A stretch of DNA of 64,000 nt, taken from contig JAFSRN010000008.1 of the NCBI GenBank assembly GCA_017446095.1, positions 124,001-188,000 of the forward strand, in the 5' to 3' direction. Numbering within the stretch: position 1 is the first letter of the stretch; every line of letters starts with the position of its first letter. The DNA is from Eubacterium sp. Lineage in GTDB: Bacteria > Bacillota > Clostridia > Oscillospirales > Acutalibacteraceae. Both the position numbers and the translations under genes were made by a program. Below are positions 1 through 7,523 of the stretch, in pieces. The notes under the pieces are model-generated. The model was given only the letters and a program-made list of their open reading frames with translations, was not told the DNA's origin and ran no database searches.

Positions 1-1087
1 CAAGGTAGACGCGATTATTGACGGCGGCGACTGCGCGGTGGGCGTTGAGTCAACGGTTATCACGCTTGCTACGGACACACCCACAATCCTGCGCCCCGGC
101 GCGATTACCAAAGAGATGATTGAAAGCGTTATAGGCAAGGTGGAAATTGCCTCCGCCGTGCTTGGCGAACTTGGCGAAAACGAAACCGCCGCTTCGCCCG
201 GAATGAAGTACAAGCACTACGCCCCGAAGGCGGAAATTGTGATTGTTGACGCGGACAAAACGGCGTACGAAAACTTTGTTAACACGCGCGAAAATGCGTT
301 TGCGCTCTGCTTTGACGACGATAATGTCACCATACCGCACATAACCTACGGCAGCGAAAGTGACGACAGCGAACAGGCGCGCGAGCTGTTTGACGCGCTG
401 CGCAAGCTTGACGAAATCGGTGCACGGCGAGTTTATGCCAGAATGCCGCACAAGGACGGCGTGGCTATGGCAGTCTATAACAGACTTATCCGCGCGGCGG
501 CGTTTCGCGTAATTGACCTGAAAAAGCCGTTCACCATCGGGCTTACGGGCGCAACAGGCGCAGGCAAGGGCTACGTTTGCGAACAGCTGAAAGCCAGGGG
601 CTTTAACATAATTGATACAGACAAAATCGCGCGCGAAGTTGTGCAAAAGGGTTCGCCTCTTCTTACAGAACTTGCCGCAACCTTTGGAGGCGACATAATA
701 AAAAACGGCGAGCTTGACCGTGCGCTGCTTGCAGAGCGCGCCTTTGCAGACAAGTCGCAGACCGCAAAGTTAAACGCAATTATGCACCCTGCCATTATCA
801 AGCGGTGCATCGAACTTGCAGACGGTCTTACGGTGCTTGACGCGCCGCAACTGTTTGAAGCTAACGCCCAGGATAAGTGCTACAAAATTGTTGCCGTTAC
901 CGCACCGAAAGAGTTGCGCATTAAGCGCATTACTGCACGCGACGGCATAACTGCAGAGCAGGCAAAACAGCGCGTTGCCGTTCAGTTTGACGACGAATAC
1001 TACAAAGCGCACAGCGACTTTGTAATCGTAAACGACGGCGGCGATATAACAGGACAAATCAATAACATTTTGGATACAATATTATAA
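1..1087 (+). CDS. Sua5/TsaC C-terminal part fused to dephospho-CoA kinase (5' partial)
   Basis: The frame is open from the window edge (bases 2-4 onward), so the N-terminus is missing. The visible part starts in the end of a YrdC-type threonylcarbamoyl-AMP synthase: DGGDCAVGVESTV matches the family GxxSTV motif. A SUA5 domain with the linker MKYKHYAPKAEI follows. From about base 530 there is a complete CoaE domain of about 185 residues with P-loop GATGAGKG and the IIDTDKIAREV segment; it would phosphorylate dephospho-CoA in the last step of CoA synthesis. No stop or start signal separates the two, so one polypeptide would carry tRNA t6A and CoA synthesis activities. Ends 13 bp before the aminopeptidase, probably co-transcribed. 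The family assignment of both parts is firm; that both are active is inferred. Confidence 0.85.
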   Translation, partial: KVDAIIDGGDCAVGVESTVITLATDTPTILRPGAITKEMIESVIGKVEIASAVLGELGENETAASPGMKYKHYAPKAEIVIVDADKTAYENFVNTRENAFALCFDDDNVTIPHITYGSESDDSEQARELFDALRKLDEIGARRVYARMPHKDGVAMAVYNRLIRAAAFRVIDLKKPFTIGLTGATGAGKGYVCEQLKARGFNIIDTDKIAREVVQKGSPLLTELAATFGGDIIKNGELDRALLAERAFADKSQTAKLNAIMHPAIIKRCIELADGLTVLDAPQLFEANAQDKCYKIVAVTAPKELRIKRITARDGITAEQAKQRVAVQFDDEYYKAHSDFVIVNDGGDITGQINNILDTIL

Positions 1088-1100
1088 CGGGGGTATAATT

Positions 1101-2501
1101 ATGAGCGAAAAAACAAAGCAACTCAAAGATATGCTGTTTAACAAAAAGGAAAACGCAATCGACTTTATGTCCACAGATGAACTTGCCGTTTGCGACGAAT
1201 TTTGCGAGGGCTACAAGGAATTCCTTTTTGAATGCAAAACCGAGCGCGAAGTTGCCGCGTGGGTTGAGAACATTGCCGTTAACAACGGTTTTGTTAAGTT
1301 TGACGAATTCGGCGAGCCGCTTGCCGCAGGCGACAAGGTTTACTACGCAAACAGAGGCAAGGCGATTATCCTTTGCGTTAAAGGCAAAAGAAGCATTAAA
1401 GACGGCGTTCGCATTTCCGCAGCGCACATCGACTCGCCGCGCATCGACCTCAAGCAATGCCCGATTTATGAGCAGGACGGCTTGGGACTGTTTAAAACAC
1501 ACTACTACGGCGGCATTAAAAAGTACCAGTGGACGGCTATTCCGCTGTCGCTGCACGGCAGAATCTGCAAAAACGACGGTACCTTTGTTGACGTAAAAAT
1601 CGGCGAAACGGCAGACGAGCCGAAGTTCTGCATTACCGATATTCTGCCGCACCTCGGCAAAGAGCAGATGCAGCGCAAAACCAACGAAATCGTGCAGGGC
1701 GAAGAGCTTAACGTAGTTATCGGCTCGCGCCCGTTCAAGGACGACGATGAAAGCGAGCGCATCAAACTCAACCTGCTTTCACTCCTCTACGAAAAATACG
1801 GCATTGTTGAGCGCGACTTCCTGTCCGCCGAGCTTGAGCTTGTGCCTGCGTTCACGGTTGATGATATCGGCTTTGACCGCTCGCTCATCGGCGGCTACGG
1901 CCACGACGACAGGGTTTGCGCATACCCCGCGCTGCAGGCGATTCTTGATATTGACGAAGCGCCCGAATACACCGCAATCACCGTGCTGACAGACAAGGAA
2001 GAGGTCGGCTCGGACGGTAACACGGGACTCAACTCATCGTACCTGCGCTACTTTATTGACGACCTTGCAAGGCTTGAGGGCTTTGAGGGCAGAGATGTGC
2101 TGCGCAACTCGAAGTGCCTGTCCGCAGACGTTAATGCCGCGTACGACCCGACCTGGGCTTCGCCTTTTGAAAAGAACAACGCAAGCTTTGTTAACAACGG
2201 CGTTTGCGTAACGAAGTTTACAGGCGCATACGGCAAGAGCGGCACGTCCGACGCGTCCGCGGAATTTGTCAGCTGGGTTAAGACTCTGCTTGAGGAAAAC
2301 GATGTTCTGTGGCAGAGCGGCGAGCTCGGCAAGGTTGACGCAGGCGGCGGCGGAACCGTTGCTATGTACGTTGCAAATATGGATGTTGACACCATCGACG
2401 TCGGCGTGCCGGTACTCTCAATGCACGCACCGTACGAAATAGTGGCAAAAACCGACGTGTACTATGCGTACAAGGCATTCTTCACCTTTTTCACTAAATA
2501 G
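1101..2501 (+). CDS. M18 family zinc aminopeptidase
   Basis: A 466-residue protein of the usual M18 (aspartyl aminopeptidase/aminopeptidase I) length. Metal-binding signatures are present: AAHIDSPRID with His109/Asp111, the DKEEVGSDG stretch with the catalytic Glu pair, the GYGHDDRVCAY segment and the C-terminal LSMHAPYE His ligand. It should remove N-terminal residues from peptides in the cytosol and form a large oligomer, as known for the family. GGGGG lies 8-9 bases before the ATG. The gene directly follows the Sua5-CoaE fusion, so one operon is likely. The exact substrate preference cannot be read from sequence. Confidence 0.9.
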   Translation: MSEKTKQLKDMLFNKKENAIDFMSTDELAVCDEFCEGYKEFLFECKTEREVAAWVENIAVNNGFVKFDEFGEPLAAGDKVYYANRGKAIILCVKGKRSIKDGVRISAAHIDSPRIDLKQCPIYEQDGLGLFKTHYYGGIKKYQWTAIPLSLHGRICKNDGTFVDVKIGETADEPKFCITDILPHLGKEQMQRKTNEIVQGEELNVVIGSRPFKDDDESERIKLNLLSLLYEKYGIVERDFLSAELELVPAFTVDDIGFDRSLIGGYGHDDRVCAYPALQAILDIDEAPEYTAITVLTDKEEVGSDGNTGLNSSYLRYFIDDLARLEGFEGRDVLRNSKCLSADVNAAYDPTWASPFEKNNASFVNNGVCVTKFTGAYGKSGTSDASAEFVSWVKTLLEENDVLWQSGELGKVDAGGGGTVAMYVANMDVDTIDVGVPVLSMHAPYEIVAKTDVYYAYKAFFTFFTK

Positions 2502-2508
2502 CATAAAT

Positions 2509-2538
2509 GTAGGGGCGGGATTCCTATCCCGCCCTTTT
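2509..2538 (+). terminator. GTAGGG-type hairpin acting as terminator of the aminopeptidase gene
   Basis: GTAGGGGCGGGATT continues into the complementary ATCCCGCCC and then TTTT. The hairpin sits 8 bp after the stop codon and belongs to the dispersed GTAGGG repeat family described elsewhere in this window, which here seems to have been recruited as a terminator. Confidence 0.6.
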
Positions 2539-2550
2539 GTCGTTATATGA

Positions 2551-3258
2551 TTATTTGCAGAAATAGTGGTTGCCGATAATCTTGATTACCGGTCTTGAGC
2601 GCATCCACGCGTTGCTGGTTTTCGCCGGGTTGTAGTAGTAAATCGCGCCGCCTGTCGGGTCCCAGCCGTTGATTGCGTCCTGCGCCGCGCGCTTTGCGGA
2701 TTCCGCAACAGGCTGATACCAGTTTGAATCGTACACGCAGGAAAATGCGCCGTTCTGGTACACCACGCCGCTGATTGAATCTGGGAACGACGGGTGCGCA
2801 ACACGGTTGAGAACTACCGCGCCTACCGCAACCTGCCCCTCGTAACTCTCGCCGCGCGCCTCGGCAGAGATAACCTTTGCAAGCAGGTTAACCTCTTCCG
2901 CCGTGTACTTTCCGCTGCCCGACGATCCCGACGATGAGCCGCCCAAACCAAGGTACAGCAAGGTCTGCGGTCCTGCAATACCGTCAACCGTTATTCCGCA
3001 GTTGCGCTGAAATGCGGTTACGGCGTTTTTGGTCTGCGTGCCGTAAATGCCGTCCACCGAACCGTTGTAGTAGCCAAGGCTTTTAAGCTTGGTCTGAATG
3101 TTCTTAACCTCTGTGCCCGTCGAGCCGTAGCGCGACAGCGCGAAGGTGCTTTTTTCGGCAAACACCGCCTCACTTACGGCAAACGACGCGCCCACAGCGG
3201 CAACCGCAAGCAGCAGCGCCGCGGCGATGCACATAATTCTTCTGCTTATTCTCGTCAT
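2551..3258 (-). CDS. sleB: Spore cortex-lytic enzyme, SleB-like
   Basis: The start is placed at the Met before TRISRRIM, which has GGGGG 7 bases upstream; the longer open frame has no such signal. The protein is 235 residues: a signal/anchor segment at about 5-28, a peptidoglycan-binding domain (LSRYGSTGTEVKNIQTKL to about residue 95), a short Ser/Gly linker, then a cell-wall hydrolase_2 domain with SAEARGESYEGQVAVGAVV, whose Glu is the catalytic residue of this family. SleB enzymes cleave muramic-delta-lactam cortex peptidoglycan during germination. The start overlaps the stop of the upstream small membrane-protein gene by ATGA, indicating translational coupling. YpeB, the usual partner, is not next to it. 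Confidence 0.85.
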   Translation of the reverse strand: MTRISRRIMCIAAALLLAVAAVGASFAVSEAVFAEKSTFALSRYGSTGTEVKNIQTKLKSLGYYNGSVDGIYGTQTKNAVTAFQRNCGITVDGIAGPQTLLYLGLGGSSSGSSGSGKYTAEEVNLLAKVISAEARGESYEGQVAVGAVVLNRVAHPSFPDSISGVVYQNGAFSCVYDSNWYQPVAESAKRAAQDAINGWDPTGGAIYYYNPAKTSNAWMRSRPVIKIIGNHYFCK

Positions 3259-3539
3259 TTTGCCACCCCCTGAATTACCGAGGACAGCACAATCGACAGC
3301 ACCGTGCCTGCGCCGACGCCGCAAACGACGTACATAATGCTGAAAAACAAGTCCTTTTTTGATCGTTTGCTTTTTGGCGGCTTTTTGATTTGTCCGGCGA
3401 TATTCTGCGCCTCGCCGTGCAGTTTTTCCTCGCTTAAATTCGAGCCGTCCGCGCTGACAAAAAACAGAATTTTGTCAAAATACGGCGACTCGGGATTGGT
3501 CACCTCAAGAATCTGCCTGTTGATACCTTTAATCATCAT
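3255..3539 (-). CDS. Small single-pass membrane protein coupled to sleB
   Basis: A 94-residue protein; the start at the first of two Met codons has AAAGGA 6 bases upstream. The N-terminal two thirds are soluble (MIKGINRQILEVTNPESPYF, then a Lys-rich KKPPKSKRSKKD stretch) and the C-terminus is one hydrophobic helix of about 25 residues. I do not recognise a named family. The 4-bp ATGA overlap with sleB argues for stoichiometric co-expression, possibly in the forespore, and for a role in placing or restraining SleB. That role is inferred from position only. Confidence 0.65.
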   Translation of the reverse strand: MMIKGINRQILEVTNPESPYFDKILFFVSADGSNLSEEKLHGEAQNIAGQIKKPPKSKRSKKDLFFSIMYVVCGVGAGTVLSIVLSSVIQGVAK

Positions 3540-3650
3540 TTTCAGTCCTTTCAAATTATACATATAGTGTTTGCCAAGCGGCAAAATTTATGCAAAAATC
3601 TGCCTGTCGATTTTTGTGAAAAATGAGAATAAATTTTTGCTTGACAAGTG

Positions 3651-3823
3651 TTTTTAACAACCGTTTGTAATAAAACCTCCGCTGTCAACATTGTTGAAAA
3701 CTCGGTGCAAAATGTTGAAAACATAGCCCAAAAAGGCTATAATTGCGCCTTTTTCGGGTGTTCAAAACCGTATTGTTCACATTTTACGCATAGTTTTGAA
3801 CATTTTACACATAGTTTTGAACA
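3651..3823. other. Cluster of DnaA-box-like 9-mers outside the dnaA locus
   Basis: The 391-bp gap 3540-3930 between the sleB pair and ogg holds six matches to TTTTNAACA, the 9-mer repeated in the dnaA-dnaN gap. Forward: 3651-3659 TTTTTAACA, 3794-3802 and 3815-3823 TTTTGAACA. Reverse: 3692-3700 and 3713-3721 TGTTGAAAA, 3759-3767 TGTTCAAAA. Another TTTTACACA lies at 3803-3811. A T-rich stretch follows to 3870. It could titrate DnaA, form part of a bipartite origin, or be chance in AT-rich DNA; the density makes chance less likely. Confidence 0.5.
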
Positions 3824-3887
3824 TTACAGAATTTTAATTATTTTTTGTACAATTTGCCATTTTTCACTTTCCCTCTTGACAAAAAAA

Positions 3888-3896
3888 TGATATAAT
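3888..3896 (+). promoter_or_regulatory. Extended -10 promoter element for ogg
   Basis: TGATATAAT is an extended -10 element located 35 bp before the ogg start codon. No good -35 lies 17 bp upstream; the nearby TTGACA at 3876 is only 9 bp away and cannot pair with it. Confidence 0.5.
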
Positions 3897-3930
3897 CTAA
3901 ATATTACAAATAGTGATAAGGGGAAAAATA

Positions 3931-4752
3931 ATGACGCAAAAAACGGTTGGCAACGACCTTGTTGTGAGCGGTGTGGAATGCCTTGACCTCGACCTTACTC
4001 TTGACTGCGGTCAGGCGTTTCGCTGGGTTAAGCAGGACGACGGCTCGTACAGCGGCGTGGCAGGCGGCTACTTCCTGAACATAAGCAAAAACGACCGCGG
4101 CGATTTGATTTTTAAAAACACAACCAAGGACAGTTTTGACAGCTTTTTCAAAAATTATTTTGATTTGGACAAGGATTATAAAAAAATCTGCGACACGCTT
4201 AAGGAAGATGACCTTCTGCGTGCGACGATTGACGAATACTACGGCATACGCATACTGAATCAGGAGCCGTGGGAAGCGCTTTGCTCGTTTGTAATCAGCC
4301 AGCAAAACAACATCAAGCGCATCAAGCTGATTATCACGCGGCTTTGCAACGCATACGGCGATGAGGTTGCCGACGGCTGGTACACATTCCCGTCGGCAGA
4401 GCGACTGGCAGAACTGACAGAGGACGACTTTACGGCGCTCGGGCTCGGCTACCGCGCAAAGTATGTGGAAAAACTTGCAAAGGACGTGGCGTCGGGCGAG
4501 GTTGATTTGCAAAAAATAAAAAACCTCACGCTTGATGAGGCAAGAAAAGAGCTTTTGAAAATTTATGGCGTGGGCATAAAGGTGGCAAACTGCGCGCTGC
4601 TGTTCGGTTTTCAGTTTTACAGCGCGTTCCCCGTTGACGTGTGGATGAAGCGCGTGATGGAATACTACCCCGACGGCTTGCCCGAATGCTTTAACGGCAT
4701 TGAGGGCATAGCACAGCAGTACTTATTCCACTGGGCAAGAAACAACCTGTGA
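3931..4752 (+). CDS. ogg: 8-oxoguanine DNA glycosylase/AP lyase (OGG1 type)
   Basis: The start at MTQKTV is chosen because AAGGGGA lies 6-12 bases upstream. The 273-residue protein has the OGG N-terminal domain (DCGQAFRW) followed by an HhH-GPD fold. The hairpin IYGVGIKVANC carries the catalytic Lys (about residue 217) and PVDVWMKRV the catalytic Asp (about 236). The enzyme would remove 8-oxoG opposite C and cut the abasic site. OGG1-type enzymes are known in clostridia, where they stand in for MutM. The gene is single, with its own promoter and a strong terminator overlapping its stop codon. Confidence 0.9.
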   Translation: MTQKTVGNDLVVSGVECLDLDLTLDCGQAFRWVKQDDGSYSGVAGGYFLNISKNDRGDLIFKNTTKDSFDSFFKNYFDLDKDYKKICDTLKEDDLLRATIDEYYGIRILNQEPWEALCSFVISQQNNIKRIKLIITRLCNAYGDEVADGWYTFPSAERLAELTEDDFTALGLGYRAKYVEKLAKDVASGEVDLQKIKNLTLDEARKELLKIYGVGIKVANCALLFGFQFYSAFPVDVWMKRVMEYYPDGLPECFNGIEGIAQQYLFHWARNNL

Positions 4753-4777
4753 GCAAAATGCTCACAGGTTGTTTTTA
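4741..4777 (+). terminator. Rho-independent terminator of ogg
   Basis: AACAACCTGTGAGC (4741-4754), loop AAAAT, perfect complement GCTCACAGGTTGTT (4760-4773), then T residues. The stem includes the last codons and the stop of ogg. A GTAGGG-family remnant (4778-4800) follows. Confidence 0.9.
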
Positions 4778-4803
4778 TAGGGGCGATTTGTGAATCGCCC
4801 GCC

Positions 4804-5526
4804 TTATTCAAGATTGTTTGTCAGCAGCATTATCGCCGTGAGTGCGGCTACGGGTGCGGTCTGCGTGCGCAGGATACGCTTGCCGAGCGTTGCTGTTACC
4901 GCACCGTTTTGTTGCAGTAATTCAACCTCGTCCGGGTCGAAGCCGCCCTCGGGTCCTATGTAGACCGACACGCTTTTTATGTCGCTGTCAATCAGCGTTT
5001 TCAGCGGCTCGCCGCCGCCCTCGTAAAACAGAATTTTAAGGTCGCTGCCGTCATCTGCAACCGCTTGCTTAAGCGTAATCTGCGGCGAAATTTCGGGTAT
5101 AATTCCGCGTCCGCTTTGCTGTGCGGCTTCAAGCGCTATTTTTGAGTAGCGCTCATTTTTGCGCTTTGCGCCCTTTTCGTCAGGGCGGCTGACGCAGCGT
5201 TTTGTGAGCGTGGGCACAATTCTGCACACGCCGAGCTCGGTACATTTCTGGATAATATCTTCCATCTTGCTGCCCTTCGGCACGCCCTGGTAGATTGTCA
5301 CCTTGCAGGTCGGCTCGCTGTCGCTTGCCTGCTTATAGCACACCGTGAGCGACACCGTGTCCTTTGTAACCGCGTCAATCAGGCAACCGTAGTCGCTGCC
5401 GCTGCCGTCGGTCACCGTGAGCATATCGCCTGCCTTCATACGCAGGGATTTTGCAATGTGCCGTGCCTGTTCGCCGTCGAGTATAAAGTTTTTATCGGGT
5501 GTAAAATCAATAAATAATTTTTTCAT
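4804..5526 (-). CDS. rsmE: 16S rRNA (uracil1498-N3)-methyltransferase
   Basis: A 240-residue SPOUT methyltransferase of normal RsmE length. The N-terminal PUA-like part (GEQARHIAKSLRMKAGD) binds RNA. The knotted C-terminal domain shows YIGPEGGFDPDEV and LGKRILRTQTAPVAAL, the SAM-binding signatures of the family. It methylates U1498 in the decoding centre of 16S rRNA. It is the last gene of the arsR operon, starting 2 bp after the stop of the P1B-like gene, so it is probably read from the metal-responsive promoter unless an internal promoter exists. Confidence 0.95.
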   Translation of the reverse strand: MKKLFIDFTPDKNFILDGEQARHIAKSLRMKAGDMLTVTDGSGSDYGCLIDAVTKDTVSLTVCYKQASDSEPTCKVTIYQGVPKGSKMEDIIQKCTELGVCRIVPTLTKRCVSRPDEKGAKRKNERYSKIALEAAQQSGRGIIPEISPQITLKQAVADDGSDLKILFYEGGGEPLKTLIDSDIKSVSVYIGPEGGFDPDEVELLQQNGAVTATLGKRILRTQTAPVAALTAIMLLTNNLE

Positions 5527-5528
5527 AA

Positions 5529-6521
5529 TTAATCTATTTTAAGTGCTCTTAATGAGTTGAGTATCGCAAGTACCGAGATGCCGACATCCGAAAATGCGGC
5601 AAACCACATCGGCACTTCTTTTTTGAGGAAAACCGCAAGCAGCAGCACAATCGCCTTTACCGACAGCGCCACAATTATGTTGAGGTGCGAAATATCAAAC
5701 GCTTTTTTTGCCGCCCTGCGCGCAAAACGGAACTGGTCGCGCTTATCCTCGCCGGTCATAATAATTCCCTCTGTGCTGCGTGTTTTGTGCAGGTTTTCAA
5801 GCGCGCTTGAGTGGTAAATGTAAATGCCCTTTTTAGTGCAGGCGTCAATCGCGCAGGAAAATGAAAGCGGCACGGAAATCACAATCGCGCACGGGCAGGC
5901 GATAACAAGAACCTCAAGTCCGCGGTAAAACCATTCGCGCAGCGAGCCGCCGAAAACAGGCGGAACAATCATAACTATCAGCGCAATTGCGGATATAACG
6001 GGCGTGTAGATTTTTGCAAATTTTGCAATAAACGTTTCGCTTTCCGTTGCCTCGTGGATATGCGAGCCGTGTTCCTCGGCTTCGATTTTGCGGATTTGCT
6101 TTTTGCTTTTTGACAGCGCCGCGCCGTGGATATATTCGCCAATCGCGTAAAGCAGCATAACCGAGCAGCCCTCGTCAAACTCTTTGAGCGCAAACGCGCC
6201 GAGCGAGGCGATGCTAATCATTAGGCACTCGTTAAAAATGTTGCGCGCAAGCACATCCTCAACCGCGCGTTTAACAATATCAAACCCAACCGCGAGGTAC
6301 GACACGCAGAAGCACAGCATATGCAGCGCGTCAGGCGCAGAGGTGAACTTGTCCAGCACAAAGCCGATAACAAAGAACACCGCGGAAATTATGATTTTTC
6401 TGAGTTCGTCTTTTTTTATCTCATCAAAATTTTCGTGATTGTGCGAGTGGTCGTGCGTGTGCTCGTGATGATGCTCGTGCTCGTGGCTGTGAGCACTCTT
6501 TAAAACTTCTTCGTCAGGCAT
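5529..6521 (-). CDS. P1B-type heavy-metal ATPase-like membrane protein lacking actuator, P and N domains
   Basis: The start is the ATG 8 bases after GAGGAG; a GTG three codons earlier overlaps the Shine-Dalgarno. The 330-residue protein opens with a His-rich tail (11 His between residues 11 and 29). The transmembrane helices of a ZntA/CadA-type pump follow, including the metal-site motif ACPCAIVISVP (C199-P-C201) and the final SDVGISVLAILNSLRAL helix. Two segments found in all working pumps are absent. The actuator domain is missing between KKQIRKIEAEE and ATESETFIAKFAKIYTP. The whole DKTGT-containing P/N region is missing between SSALENLHKT and EGIIMTGED. Both deletions are in frame at clean boundaries. 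It cannot hydrolyse ATP. Coupling to an ArsR sensor suggests a passive metal pathway, a metal-binding accessory, or decay. Confidence 0.75.
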   Translation of the reverse strand: MPDEEVLKSAHSHEHEHHHEHTHDHSHNHENFDEIKKDELRKIIISAVFFVIGFVLDKFTSAPDALHMLCFCVSYLAVGFDIVKRAVEDVLARNIFNECLMISIASLGAFALKEFDEGCSVMLLYAIGEYIHGAALSKSKKQIRKIEAEEHGSHIHEATESETFIAKFAKIYTPVISAIALIVMIVPPVFGGSLREWFYRGLEVLVIACPCAIVISVPLSFSCAIDACTKKGIYIYHSSALENLHKTRSTEGIIMTGEDKRDQFRFARRAAKKAFDISHLNIIVALSVKAIVLLLAVFLKKEVPMWFAAFSDVGISVLAILNSLRALKID

Positions 6522-6526
6522 ATGTA

Positions 6527-6808
6527 TCACTCCTCTATGTGCTCAATCGCCATATTTATAATCGTTTCAACATGGTCGTCGGCAAGCGAATAAATCATCT
6601 TTTTACCGTCGCGGCGGCATTTTACAAGGTGATTTTGCTTGAGCGCGCGCAGCTGATGCGACACCGCGGTCTGCGTTGCGCCGATTTTTTCAACAATCTG
6701 TGTTACGTTGAGTTCGCTTTCAAATAGAGAGAGCAGAATTTTAATTCTCGTCGGGTCGGAAAACATCTTAAACAGTTCCGCCATATCATAGATTTCTTCT
6801 TCTACCAT
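6527..6808 (-). CDS. ArsR/SmtB-family metal-responsive repressor (zinc-type alpha5 site)
   Basis: A 93-residue winged-helix protein; the start at MVEEEIYD has GAGGTG just upstream. The DNA-reading helix is TQTAVSHQLRALKQNHLV. The C-terminal helix DDHVETIINMAIEHIEE has Asp, His two residues later, a second His 11 residues on, and Glu three further. This spacing is the alpha5 Zn/Co site of CzrA and SmtB, with Glu in the last ligand position. No Cys-based alpha3 site is present. It should leave its operator when zinc binds, inducing its own operon with the P1B-like protein. Its stop lies 5 bp before the ATG of that gene. Confidence 0.9.
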   Translation of the reverse strand: MVEEEIYDMAELFKMFSDPTRIKILLSLFESELNVTQIVEKIGATQTAVSHQLRALKQNHLVKCRRDGKKMIYSLADDHVETIINMAIEHIEE

Positions 6809-6840
6809 AACGCACCTCATATGTAAATTCTGTTCATATG

Positions 6841-6896
6841 ATTCATATGAGTCATATGAATGGTGATATTATATATCCGAACAGCAAAAAAGTCAA
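6841..6896 (-). promoter_or_regulatory. Promoter and ArsR-type operator of the metal operon
   Basis: On the minus strand: -35 TTGACT (6896-6891), 17-bp spacer, -10 TATAAT (6873-6868). The predicted start point (about 6861) lies in a perfect 21-bp palindrome, 6841-6861: ATTCATATGA, one base, TCATATGAAT. A further half site TTCATATGA overlaps it at 6833-6841. This resembles known CzrA/ZiaR-type operators, and repression by steric block is expected. Confidence 0.8.
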
Positions 6897-6913
6897 TACT
6901 TTTTTGCTGTTCA

Positions 6914-6953
6914 GTTTGCAGTTAGCAGCCCGAAAACTGTATACTGCTAACTA
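6914..6953. repeat. Heptamer-type repeat as a small inverted pair
   Basis: TTTGCAGTTAGCAG is followed 15 bp later by the complementary CTGCTAACT. The same GTTAGCA heptamer recurs near 9467, 16680, 47937 and on both sides of the four-helix gene at 50.5 kb. Confidence 0.55.
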
Positions 6954-7423
6954 AAAACGTCTACCCTTCCTGATTCGCTGATTACTATCAGTGCCACCTG
7001 CGCTATATCATAACCGCGGCGCTGCAGGAATTCCGCAAGCTTCTGCTCTGTAAAGCCGAGCGACGCAAGGCGCGAATAATCGAGTCTGCCGTTTTGGTAA
7101 ACCACATACGTCATCCCCTCGCGCACCGGCGCAAAGTTAAAGTCCTTGGGCTCAAGCCTGCGCTTGGTCGCCGCGGGCAGCACGCTGATACTGCCGTCGC
7201 TTTCAAGCACCGCGGTGTCGATATCGCCGATGTTAAAATATCCCTTTTTCCTCGCCGCCGCCATAATATCGTCGGCGGTCACTCTGCACTTTTTCATATT
7301 CGAGTGCGAAAATCTGCCCTCGCGCATTAGGATTTGCGGCTTGCGCCTGTGCAAAAGAGCGCAAATCACTACTATTTGTAAAACTATCAGCGTGAGTAAT
7401 AACGCATTGTATAATATATCCAT
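6947..7423 (-). CDS. DUF421 (YetF/YcaP-like) membrane-associated protein
   Basis: The start is set at MDILYNALL (weak GGTG upstream), giving 158 residues. One transmembrane helix (LLLTLIVLQIVVICALL) is followed by a DUF421-type cytosolic domain with the signatures REGRFSHSNMKKCRVTADDI and LPAATKRRLEP. Members of this family are sporulation- or stress-associated membrane proteins of uncertain role; typical members have three helices, so this is a short form. Divergent from the CDF-like gene. Confidence 0.75.
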   Translation of the reverse strand: MDILYNALLLTLIVLQIVVICALLHRRKPQILMREGRFSHSNMKKCRVTADDIMAAARKKGYFNIGDIDTAVLESDGSISVLPAATKRRLEPKDFNFAPVREGMTYVVYQNGRLDYSRLASLGFTEQKLAEFLQRRGYDIAQVALIVISESGRVDVFS

Positions 7424-7467
7424 TTTATCACCGCTTTTATTATGTGCCGCCAACGGCAAAATATGAA

Positions 7468-7496
7468 TTGCAAAATCGTATATATAATGATATAAT
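7468..7496 (+). promoter_or_regulatory. Promoter of the CDF-like gene
   Basis: TTGCAA (7468-7473), 17-bp spacer, TATAAT (7491-7496) with an upstream TG (extended -10). It drives the CDF-like gene and probably the phosphoesterase downstream. Confidence 0.65.
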
Positions 7497-7523
7497 ATAT
7501 TTAATATTATAGAGGGGCTGGCG

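Noticed and set aside
3648-3890. 80-codon frame in the gap before ogg
   Set aside because: It consists of the DnaA-box-like repeats (repeating SFEHFTHSFEH) and has no RBS.
3876-3896. TTGACA followed by TATAAT before ogg
   Set aside because: The spacing is only 9 bp, so the pair is not a promoter; only the extended -10 was kept.
5529-6521. Frameshifted pump gene
   Set aside because: The frame is continuous and neither missing domain is found in another frame or nearby.
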